Below the pieces are notes generated by a model, which was not told the DNA's origin, did no database searches, and saw nothing but the letters and a program-made list of their open reading frames with translations. A stretch of DNA of 64,000 nucleotides from assembly GCF_021602345.1 (NCBI RefSeq), contig NZ_BQID01000002.1:434001-498000 (forward strand), given 5' to 3'. Shown in pieces: positions 45,801 through 53,699 of this stretch. The stretch's first letter is position 1. Every line of letters starts with the position of its first letter. This DNA is from Pseudomonas pharyngis. GTDB lineage: Bacteria; Pseudomonadota; Gammaproteobacteria; Pseudomonadales; Pseudomonadaceae. The position numbers and the translations under genes are program-made.

Positions 45801-46919
45801 ATGCGTGGTTTTCCTCAGCTGTTTTATCCCTGGGCCCGTCCCCTGCTGCTCGGCCTTGCCTGCCTGATTGTGGCGGCTTGCTCGCGCGAGGAACCGCCGC
45901 CGGAGCCGGCCGTTAGATCGGTGAAAGTCGCCAGCGTGCACGCCGCGGAGGCCGACGGCGCGATCTTGAGCGGTGTCGTACGGCAACGCGAGCGTGCCGC
46001 GCTGGCCTTCGAAGGTGCGGGCCGCCTGGTAGCGTTGAACGTTGACGTTGGCGATGCAGTGAAACAAGGCCAGGTGCTGGCGAGTCTGGACACGGCGGCC
46101 GTCAGGTTACGCTTGAAACAGGCGCAGGCCAGCTTGTTCGCCAGCGTGGCGCAGACCGCCGAACGCAAGCTCAACAAGGTCCGCCAGCAACAGCTGTATA
46201 CCCAGGGCAGCGTCGCCGCCAGCGCCGTGGAGCAAGCCGAAGCGGCGTGGCAGGCGGCCGTTGCGCAGCAGGCCACCGATGAAGCGGCGCTGGACCTGGT
46301 GCGACGCGATCAGCGCCAGGGCCAACTCATTGCGCCGTTTAACGGTCGCGTCGTGGCAAGACCCGCGCAGTTGTACAGCGAGCTGTCTCCCGGCCAAGTC
46401 GTGATGGAGCTGGAGGCCGTCGGCGCGTTGCAAGTTATCGTGCAAGTGCCGGTGGAACAGGCCACCGCCCTCAAACCTGGGGACCACGCCGTTGCCGTCG
46501 ACCCGGCCGCGCCCGCCTCTATCCTGCCGATGGTATTGGAAGGTCTGTCGATGCGCGCGCAGAACGGCTTGCTGCAAAGTGCGCGCTTTCGCCTGATCGC
46601 CAACGAACTCGCGCTGCCCAGCGGCGTGAACCTCAACGTGAGGCTGGCACGCACTGCCCCGCTCTCGCTGTCTATCCCGACGCAGGCCCTGCGCATGGGT
46701 GGCGACGCCAACCAGGTACAGGTGTTCGTCTATGACCCGGCCCAGGGCAAAGTCGCCCTGCGTGATATCACCATTGGCCTGATCGACCAGGGCCGCGTCG
46801 CCATCGATAAAGGTCTCAAAGATGGCGAACAAGTCGTGGTCACCGGCGTCGCGTTTCTCAACGACGGCCAGCCCGTCAACCTGCTTCAGTCCTCCAGCCG
46901 TTTGAGCGCGACCGAATGA
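45801..46919 (+). CDS. RND efflux periplasmic adaptor (membrane fusion protein)
   Basis: A 372-residue adaptor with a lipobox IVAAC at Cys27. It has a barrel-sandwich hybrid: GAGRLVALNVDVGDAVKQGQVLASLD and APFNGRVVARPAQLYSELSPGQVV. Between these lies a coiled-coil hairpin rich in Ala and Gln. A beta-barrel and a membrane-proximal domain follow. It overlaps the permease start by 4 bp. It links the RND pump to the NodT channel. Confidence 0.93.
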   Translation: MRGFPQLFYPWARPLLLGLACLIVAACSREEPPPEPAVRSVKVASVHAAEADGAILSGVVRQRERAALAFEGAGRLVALNVDVGDAVKQGQVLASLDTAAVRLRLKQAQASLFASVAQTAERKLNKVRQQQLYTQGSVAASAVEQAEAAWQAAVAQQATDEAALDLVRRDQRQGQLIAPFNGRVVARPAQLYSELSPGQVVMELEAVGALQVIVQVPVEQATALKPGDHAVAVDPAAPASILPMVLEGLSMRAQNGLLQSARFRLIANELALPSGVNLNVRLARTAPLSLSIPTQALRMGGDANQVQVFVYDPAQGKVALRDITIGLIDQGRVAIDKGLKDGEQVVVTGVAFLNDGQPVNLLQSSSRLSATE

Positions 46920-49900
46920 TCAATCTGACCCGTCACGCATTGGGTGCGAGCCGCCTGACATTATTCACCGCCCTGTTGATCCTGCTTGCAGGCGTGGCAA
47001 CGTTCCTGAACTTCCCGACCCAGGAAGAGCCCTCGGTGACCATCCGCGACGCACTGGTGAGTATCCAGTTCCCCGGGTTGCCCAGCGAACGCGTCGAAGA
47101 ACTGCTGGCCCGCCCCACGGAAGAAAAGCTGCGCGAGCTGTCGCAGATCAAAAACATCGTGACCACCATCCACCCCGGCAGCGTGGTGATCCAGGTGACG
47201 GCTCGCGACGAAATCAAGGACCTGGGGGTGCTGTGGCAACAAGTACGCAATAAAGCCGCCGAGGCAGGTGCGAACTTTCCAACGGGCACCCAGGGCCCAT
47301 TTGTCGATGACAATTTCGGGCGTGTCGCTGTCGCCTCCATTGCCGTCACCGCGCCCGGCTACAGCATGAGCGAGATGCGTGGACCGTTGAAGCGCCTGCG
47401 CGACCAATTGGGCGGGTTACCCGGCATTGGCCAGGTCACCTTGCACGGTATCCAAGACCAACAACTATCGATCGATTTCAACCCGCAGCGCCTGGCTGGC
47501 ATGGGTTTGTCCCCGCAACAGTTGTTCCAGCAATTGCAGCAGCAGAATGTGTTGGCGCCTGGCGGCATCGCCAACATCGGCGGGCAGATCACGACCCTCA
47601 CCGTGACCGGCGAACTGCTCAGCGTGGATCAACTGCGCGAATTGCCGATTACCACCGGCGCCGCGCAAACCATTGCGCTAGGCGCCATAGCGCAGGTTTC
47701 GGTGATGGCTACCGACCCGCCACAGACCGCCGCGGTGTACCAGGGCCAGGACGCCGTGGTGCTGGCTGTGTCCATGGCGGCCGGGCAGAACATTCATCAG
47801 TTCGGCGCAGCCCTGCGCGCTCGTTTGGCGCAGTTGGAAAAGCAACTCCCACTGGGCTTTGCCGCGCATGTGGTGACGTTCCAAGCCGATGTGGTCGATC
47901 AGCAAATGGCCAAGATGAAGCATGTGATGATCGAGACAGTCGTCATCGTCATGGCCGTGGTGATGCTGTTTCTGGGCTGGCGCACCGGGCTGGTGGTAGG
48001 CGCCATCGTGCCGCTGACCATTCTGGGTACGTTGATCGCCATGCGCATGCTGGGGGTGGAGTTGCAAACGGTATCGATCGCCGCGATCATCCTCGCGCTC
48101 GGCTTGCTGGTGGACAACGGTATTGTGATCGCCGAGGACATTGAACGCCGGTTGCAGGCCGGTGAAGAACGGCGCCAGGCCTGCGAAGAGGCAGGACGCA
48201 CCCTGGCGATTCCGTTGTTGACCTCATCACTGGTGATTGTGCTGGCGTTCTCGCCGTTCTTTCTGGGCCAGACCAGCACCAATGAATACCTGCGCTCATT
48301 GGCCATCGTGCTGGCGCTCACCCTGCTCGGCTCCTGGTTATTGAGCATCACGGTTACGCCATTGTTGTGCCTGTATTTCGCCAAGGCTGCGCGTCACGCG
48401 GCGTCGGAGGGTAACTACGACAGCGGTTTTTACCGTGGCTATCGGGCCGTCATCTGCCGTGTGCTGCAGCACAAGGCGCTGTTTCTGATTGCCATGCTGG
48501 TGTTGCTGGGCGCCGCCGTGTTCGAACTGATGCGCGTGCCCTATGACTTCCTGCCTCAGTCGGACCGCTTGCAGTTTCAGGTGCCCATCACCCTGGAGCC
48601 CGGCAGCGGCTCGCGCAAAACCTTGCAAAAGGTGCATGAGATCAGCCTGTGGCTGAGCAGGGAACCGCAGGTGGTCGACAGCATCGGCTACGTGGGTGAT
48701 GGCGGGCCGCGCATCGTGCTGGGCCTCAACCCGCCCTTGCCGGCACCGGAAACCGCGTACTTCACGGTCAGCGTCAAGGCTGGTACGGATATCGACGCGG
48801 TCATCGCCAATATGCGTCGCTACCTGCTCAAAGAACACCCTGAACTGCGCGCCGAGCCGAAACGGTTTTCCCTGGGCACCACCGAGGCCGGTGTCGTCAT
48901 CTATCGCGTGCTGGGTCCGGACGAGAACGTATTACGCACCCTGGCCGGCCAGATCGAGCAGGCCTTACGTAACGTGCCTGGCACACTGGATGTGCACAAT
49001 GACTGGAGCACGCGACTGGCGCGTTATACCGTCGAGGTCGATCAGCACAGTGCTCGCCGTGCCGGTGTAGACACCCAAGCGATTGCCCAGGCGTTGCAAC
49101 TACACTTCGGCGGCATCCAGATCTCGTCGTTGCAGGACAACGAAACACGCGTCCCTCTGGTGGTGCGCGAACCCGCCACGGCCAACCATGACTCGCCCGA
49201 TCTGCGCGGCATTCTGGTCTACCCGGCCGACGGCTCGACCCCGCTGCCGCTGACGGCCATCGCGAACATCGTCGCGTCCAGCGAACCCTCCACACTGGTG
49301 CGCCGCAATCAGGAGCGCTGCATCACCGTGGTCGGGCACAACCCTTCATTGACGGCGACCTCCATCGTCGAACAGCTGGCCCCGCAGGTGGCCGCACTGG
49401 CCTTACCGCCGGGCTACCGCGTTGAGCTGGGGGGCGAAATCGAAGACTCGGCAGACGCCAACCAGGCGCTGTTGCAATACCTGCCCCACGCGCTGATCGC
49501 CATGCTGCTGTTGTTCGTCTGGCAATTCAATTCGTTGCGCAAGGTGCTGATCGTCATCTCCGCAATCCCCTTTGTATTGATCGGCGTTGCGATCGCGCTG
49601 CTGATCACAGGCTACCCGTTCGGCTTCATGGCCACGTTCGGCCTGTTGTCCTTGGCGGGGATTATCGTCAACAACGCCGTGTTGCTGCTGGAACGGATTG
49701 AAGCGGAACTCCACTATGGCCTGCCGGTGTACGAAGCGGTGGTGAATGCTGCCGTGAAACGCCTGCGCCCCATCGTCATGACCAAGCTGACCTGCATTAT
49801 CGGGTTGATCCCGCTGATGCTCTTCGCCGGCCCACTGTGGGAAGGCATGGCGATCACGCTGATGGGTGGCCTGGCGCTGGGCACATTGGTGACCCTTGGG

Positions 49901-49957
49901 TTGATTCCGGTGCTCTACGTGGTGTTGTTCAATAAAAACCAGAGGGCTTTGCGCTAA
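46916..49957 (+). CDS. RND efflux permease (AcrB-like)
   Basis: A 1013-residue RND permease with two repeats of six membrane helices and porter-domain loops, e.g. FLNFPTQEEPSVTIRDALVSIQFPGL. In the TM4 region the proton-relay motif reads LGLLVDNGIVIAEDIERR: the first Asp of the classic Asp-Asp pair is kept and the second is Asn. The second repeat has GFMATFGLLSLAGIIVNNAVLLLERIE. It is the last gene of the coupled efflux operon controlled by the OmpR/kinase pair. Substrate unknown. Confidence 0.93.
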   Translation: MINLTRHALGASRLTLFTALLILLAGVATFLNFPTQEEPSVTIRDALVSIQFPGLPSERVEELLARPTEEKLRELSQIKNIVTTIHPGSVVIQVTARDEIKDLGVLWQQVRNKAAEAGANFPTGTQGPFVDDNFGRVAVASIAVTAPGYSMSEMRGPLKRLRDQLGGLPGIGQVTLHGIQDQQLSIDFNPQRLAGMGLSPQQLFQQLQQQNVLAPGGIANIGGQITTLTVTGELLSVDQLRELPITTGAAQTIALGAIAQVSVMATDPPQTAAVYQGQDAVVLAVSMAAGQNIHQFGAALRARLAQLEKQLPLGFAAHVVTFQADVVDQQMAKMKHVMIETVVIVMAVVMLFLGWRTGLVVGAIVPLTILGTLIAMRMLGVELQTVSIAAIILALGLLVDNGIVIAEDIERRLQAGEERRQACEEAGRTLAIPLLTSSLVIVLAFSPFFLGQTSTNEYLRSLAIVLALTLLGSWLLSITVTPLLCLYFAKAARHAASEGNYDSGFYRGYRAVICRVLQHKALFLIAMLVLLGAAVFELMRVPYDFLPQSDRLQFQVPITLEPGSGSRKTLQKVHEISLWLSREPQVVDSIGYVGDGGPRIVLGLNPPLPAPETAYFTVSVKAGTDIDAVIANMRRYLLKEHPELRAEPKRFSLGTTEAGVVIYRVLGPDENVLRTLAGQIEQALRNVPGTLDVHNDWSTRLARYTVEVDQHSARRAGVDTQAIAQALQLHFGGIQISSLQDNETRVPLVVREPATANHDSPDLRGILVYPADGSTPLPLTAIANIVASSEPSTLVRRNQERCITVVGHNPSLTATSIVEQLAPQVAALALPPGYRVELGGEIEDSADANQALLQYLPHALIAMLLLFVWQFNSLRKVLIVISAIPFVLIGVAIALLITGYPFGFMATFGLLSLAGIIVNNAVLLLERIEAELHYGLPVYEAVVNAAVKRLRPIVMTKLTCIIGLIPLMLFAGPLWEGMAITLMGGLALGTLVTLGLIPVLYVVLFNKNQRALR

Positions 49958-50004
49958 GGCAATTCGGGCAGTGCGAGTGAGTGACAGTCATACGCAGGTC
50001 ACGA

Positions 50005-50056
50005 CCAGCAAGTCGACTGCATTAGGCGACCCGACAAAATGCAGTCGACTTGCTGG
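50005..50056. repeat. Perfect 19-bp inverted repeat after the RND permease
   Basis: The 19-nt arm at 50005-50023 begins CCAGCAAGTCGACTGC and the complementary arm at 50038-50056 is exact; the loop is 14 nt. It has no T-run and lies between the permease stop and the 3' end of the SDR gene. It could be a transcription end structure, an RNA-stability element or the trace of an insertion. Confidence 0.75.
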
Positions 50057-50138
50057 CCTATTCAGATGCTCACTCAAATAAGCCCTGAAGAACTCATCGA
50101 CTGCTTTGTCCTTGCCTACTCTGTTCATTCTCCTCAGG

Positions 50139-51008
50139 TCATTTCAGACGCCAGCCTTCACCATTTCTGGTTATCAACCCTCGCTGCTCGAGCGATACGA
50201 CGTAGTTGCGATGGCCCTTTTCGCTCTTGCGCCGGAACAAGGGCAATACGTACGGTAAAACTCCCGGCACAAGCATGACTAAACGCGCAGTCCAGGACTC
50301 ACTGGGACGAACGAACAGTTCAAGCCGAGGTTTTTCCAGCGCCTTGATGACGGTTTCAGCCACGTCTGCGGGCATTTGGGGCGGGTCCATAAACTGCATC
50401 TTGTTGCCATTTTCAATGGCCTCGCGCATCAACATCGGTGTTTCCGTCGCCGACGGATTCACGATGGTGAATTTTACGCCCAAGCGTTTTCCATCCAACC
50501 CCAAGCACAGCATGGCGCCACGCAGGCCAAATTTTGTTGCCGAATAAATGCATGTTTCCAGCATGGGAAATAACCCGCCCAAGGAAACAATTGAAATAAC
50601 CCGTCCGTCACTGGCTTGTTGCAACAAGGGTAGAAACGCCTGACACAGTTCCAAAGGAACCATCATATTGAGCTGGACTTCACGCGCAATCGATACAATT
50701 GGCCTGATCTCGAATGGAATATTGCTTAATATCCCGGCGGTATTGACCAGCAGATCGAGGCGACCGATCTCACTACTCACATAGTTTACCAGCCCCCCAA
50801 GCGCTTCACGATCAGTAAGGTCGGCCTGATAGGTCAATGCCTGGGGCCCGAGGGCAGTGGCGGCCTCGGCCAGGCGCACCGCATCAATATCTACCAGCAC
50901 GCATTTGACACCGCGGGCGATCAGCGCCGCCGCGATCGCCCGCCCCAACCCACCGGCGCCTCCCGTAATCAGCGCTGTCCAGCCCGTAAATAACGTATTA
51001 CTTGCCAT
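50139..51008 (-). CDS. Short-chain dehydrogenase/reductase
   Basis: A 289-residue classical SDR with cofactor motif TGGAGGLGRA (residues 15-24), NTAG at 89-92, catalytic Ser142, Tyr155 and Lys159 (YSATK), and a C-terminal extension with a hydrophobic stretch (LVMLVPGVLPYVLPLF). The start at 51008 has GGGAGAG upstream and overlaps the end of the monooxygenase gene by 11 bp. This type of SDR commonly accompanies flavin monooxygenases in Pseudomonas. It probably oxidises an alcohol or reduces a ketone of the same pathway. Confidence 0.9.
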   Translation of the reverse strand: MASNTLFTGWTALITGGAGGLGRAIAAALIARGVKCVLVDIDAVRLAEAATALGPQALTYQADLTDREALGGLVNYVSSEIGRLDLLVNTAGILSNIPFEIRPIVSIAREVQLNMMVPLELCQAFLPLLQQASDGRVISIVSLGGLFPMLETCIYSATKFGLRGAMLCLGLDGKRLGVKFTIVNPSATETPMLMREAIENGNKMQFMDPPQMPADVAETVIKALEKPRLELFVRPSESWTARLVMLVPGVLPYVLPLFRRKSEKGHRNYVVSLEQRGLITRNGEGWRLK

Positions 51009-51795
51009 GCAGACTCTCCCCCAGCACTTCATGAACCACAGGAGCAGCGCTCTTTGGAAAAGGCTGATCGAGCTTCATGGCTGCATACATATCTTCAGTC
51101 AAGCGCGGCCAATGCATGCGTGTGCGAAGCGTCTCCAGGTAAGCAGTGAAGGACCGAGCATCCATATAAACCGCATGCCGGTCCGATTGAACAAACTGAA
51201 TCCCGCCACTGAGGTCCGGCTCGTCGCTCTGAATCAATTGATCGAATTGGCGCGCGGTGTCGAGCCCATCCAGCTGCGCCCGAAAATACGCAGCCAGGGT
51301 GAGCGCCTGGGTATCGAAAAGCTTGAAAGCACTGGAGTTCTGGTCGAGGTAACCGATGGCGCAGAGGTTACGGTGAGTGCGGCTGAACATCGACAGATAA
51401 AGCAGGGGCCTGCCATGCTTCCATTCGAAAAACTGCGCAGCGCATTCAGCGCCCCATTTGAATCCTGTGGCACAAAGAATCAAGTCGATTTTTTCGTGTG
51501 CACCATCTGAAAAAATGACGAAATCACCCTCCAGCCGGTCGACGTTTTTACGCACCGCAATATTGCCGTGCTGAAGATGATGCAGCAGTTGCGAGTTCAC
51601 GATCGGGTGCGTCTCGAACAAGCGATGATCAGGCTTTGGCAGGCCCCAGCGGGTCAGGTCGCCCACAAGCAGCTTCAAAAAAAACTTGAAGACGGGCCTG
51701 GCCAACCACAGTGGCAGGTGCGGCCCACTTTCACCAAACACATCGGCAGGCACACCAAACACGTGCTTAGGAATGAAATAGTAACCGCGCCTCAT
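50998..51795 (-). CDS. Flavin-binding monooxygenase, C-terminal part (frameshifted)
   Basis: The 265-codon downstream half of an FMO-type monooxygenase. It begins MRRGYYFIPKHVFGVPADVF, which in intact relatives follows directly after DISCEAAIHAKA. The conserved ATGF motif (LILCATGFKW) is present. The ATG at 51795 has no ribosome binding site, and it overlaps the upstream stop (ATGA), so the break looks like a one-base loss near 51799-51806 rather than two designed genes. Confidence 0.75.
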   Translation of the reverse strand: MRRGYYFIPKHVFGVPADVFGESGPHLPLWLARPVFKFFLKLLVGDLTRWGLPKPDHRLFETHPIVNSQLLHHLQHGNIAVRKNVDRLEGDFVIFSDGAHEKIDLILCATGFKWGAECAAQFFEWKHGRPLLYLSMFSRTHRNLCAIGYLDQNSSAFKLFDTQALTLAAYFRAQLDGLDTARQFDQLIQSDEPDLSGGIQFVQSDRHAVYMDARSFTAYLETLRTRMHWPRLTEDMYAAMKLDQPFPKSAAPVVHEVLGESLHGK

Positions 51796-52421
51796 GCTGA
51801 TAAAGGCGCTTTTGCGTGGATGGCGGCTTCGCAGGAAATATCTGCGCCGGAGTTGCCCGCCCCCACCACTAACACGTTCTTACCGTGAAATTCCGAGCCG
51901 AATTGAAATGAATTGGAGTGGCGAACTTCCCCGTTAAACTCACCACGCAACGATGGCAGGTTGGGCTTCCAGTTTGTCCCGGTGGCCAACACTATCCAAC
52001 GGTATCGGCGCGTGGAACCATCACTGAGGCTGACGGACCAGTGTCCATCGGGTTCCTTGTCGATCCGGGTCACCGTTGTACTGAACTGAATAGACTCACG
52101 CAGCCCGAAGGCAGCAGCGAAGCTCCTGAGGTAGTGAGCAATTTGACGGTGGGAGGGGTATTCCGGAAGGTCCTTGGGCATTGGAAACCCGACGAAGCCC
52201 GATAGATCCCTGGAGGAGATAAAATGCGCCGAGTCGTACATCGGTGTGCCGACATTGGTGATGTCCCAAATCCCTCCTACATCCGAATGCCGCTCAAATT
52301 GGTCATAGACGATTTTCTTGGCTTTGAGTGCGCGTGCGGCACTCAGCCCACCCGGCCCGGCACCAATAATGCAGGCGGCGTTTCCACGGTCGATAATCGC
52401 TGCGTCTTGTTCTGATTCCAT
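51792..52421 (-). CDS. Flavin-binding monooxygenase, N-terminal part (frameshifted)
   Basis: The 209-codon first half. It has the FAD motif IIGAGPGGLSAARALKAK (residues 18-35) and the NADP motif VVGAGNSGADISCEA near residue 190, then ends prematurely at KAPLSA. AAGGAAAG precedes the ATG at 52421. With the C-terminal part it would give a normal FMO of about 470 residues. It is divergent from an AraC-type regulator. Whether a functional protein forms is unknown; frame fusion by ribosome slippage or subunit complementation would be needed. Confidence 0.8.
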   Translation of the reverse strand: MESEQDAAIIDRGNAACIIGAGPGGLSAARALKAKKIVYDQFERHSDVGGIWDITNVGTPMYDSAHFISSRDLSGFVGFPMPKDLPEYPSHRQIAHYLRSFAAAFGLRESIQFSTTVTRIDKEPDGHWSVSLSDGSTRRYRWIVLATGTNWKPNLPSLRGEFNGEVRHSNSFQFGSEFHGKNVLVVGAGNSGADISCEAAIHAKAPLSA

Positions 52422-52643
52422 AACGCTTTCCTTGGATATTCAGTTCAGTGTTAAACCGAAATCTAAAGCGAAGCCGGTGCGTTCGATGAGCCTTTCTCGG
52501 CCATTTAGGGGACCATGGAGGACAGATAGGCTGCGCACTCAGGAAACCAGCCCGTCATGCCCGCAATAGCAGAAAGGGAGGTGTTAGATTACCGGCTCAA
52601 AGCTATCGTCTACAGACTCATTCCGATGGAGAGCGTGTGATCT

Positions 52644-53690
52644 ATGTTAGAGCCCGCAGCCGCTGCCCAGCACTGGACGCAGCATCCCCAGCAGAATGAA
52701 ACCGTGGTGGTTCCCAACGTCGCGCGGGCCTTGTTCAGCCTGTTGATGGAAAGCGGGCTGTCGACGCAGCGCATTTGCCGCGGGCTAGGCTTCGGTTATG
52801 CCGAGCTGCTTGACCTGGACATGCGCTTGTCTTATAGGCAGACCCGGATGCTGATTATTCGAACGCAGCGCGCGATCAATGACCCAGCGTTGGGGCTCGC
52901 TACCGGCATGCGTCAGACGCCCGTCTCCTGGGGACTAGCAGGCCTGGCCATGCTGACCTGTAGAACCCTGGGCGAGGCCATTACCTATGGCCTTGAACAT
53001 CAAGGTGATACCGGTGCGTTACTGGAGCACCGTGCCAGCGTTCACCCCAACGAGTTCATCATTGAGGTCACCCCCAAAGTGTTTGATCTTGAAATTGAGC
53101 CCTTCTTGATCGAAGAAGCCTTTTCAAGTGCCGTATCCGTGGTAAGGCGGCTTATCGGGCCAGCCTTCAATCCCCTCAGGGTAGAGTTGGCGTACGCCCG
53201 CCCGGATTACGCCCAAGCCTATCGGCGCGAATTTCGTTGCCCGATAAAATTCATGGCCGGGAAAAATCGCTTGATCTGCGAAGCCCATTGGTTGAACGCA
53301 CGCCTGCCGGATTATGACGACATGGCGTGTGGACCATTGCGGGCGAAATTGGATCAGCTGATGAACAGAGTTGGTTCACGAAATGATTTGATCGAAACCC
53401 TCTCCAGTCATATCCGCCTCAACCTCGACGATCCTGAAGCGCTACAGACATTTTCCAAGGCGCTCAACATGAGTGAGCGTACCCTGCGTCGTCGCCTGAC
53501 GGACCTGGGCGTGACGTACAGCGGGCTGTTGGATCGAGTCAGGCACGAGCGTGCTTGTGACTTACTGCAAAACACCCGTATGTCGATAGCTGACATTGCG
53601 CACACTATTGGCTTTAGCGACGCCCGGGGCTTCAGGCGCGCCTTCAAACGCTGGACGGGTGCGTTGCCGAATACGCAGCGCACCACCTGA
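52644..53690 (+). CDS. AraC-family regulator (Arabinose_bd/OruR-like)
   Basis: A 348-residue regulator with the N-terminal Arabinose_bd-type effector domain (GLATGMRQTPVSWGLAGLAMLTCRTLGEA) and a C-terminal AraC helix-turn-helix ending IADIAHTIGFSDARGFRRAFKRWTG. GGAGAG lies upstream of the ATG. It is divergent from the monooxygenase/SDR genes and probably controls them. Its stop is 9 bp from the convergent MFS-SDR gene. Confidence 0.9.
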   Translation: MLEPAAAAQHWTQHPQQNETVVVPNVARALFSLLMESGLSTQRICRGLGFGYAELLDLDMRLSYRQTRMLIIRTQRAINDPALGLATGMRQTPVSWGLAGLAMLTCRTLGEAITYGLEHQGDTGALLEHRASVHPNEFIIEVTPKVFDLEIEPFLIEEAFSSAVSVVRRLIGPAFNPLRVELAYARPDYAQAYRREFRCPIKFMAGKNRLICEAHWLNARLPDYDDMACGPLRAKLDQLMNRVGSRNDLIETLSSHIRLNLDDPEALQTFSKALNMSERTLRRRLTDLGVTYSGLLDRVRHERACDLLQNTRMSIADIAHTIGFSDARGFRRAFKRWTGALPNTQRTT

Positions 53691-53699
53691 TGTCTGACT

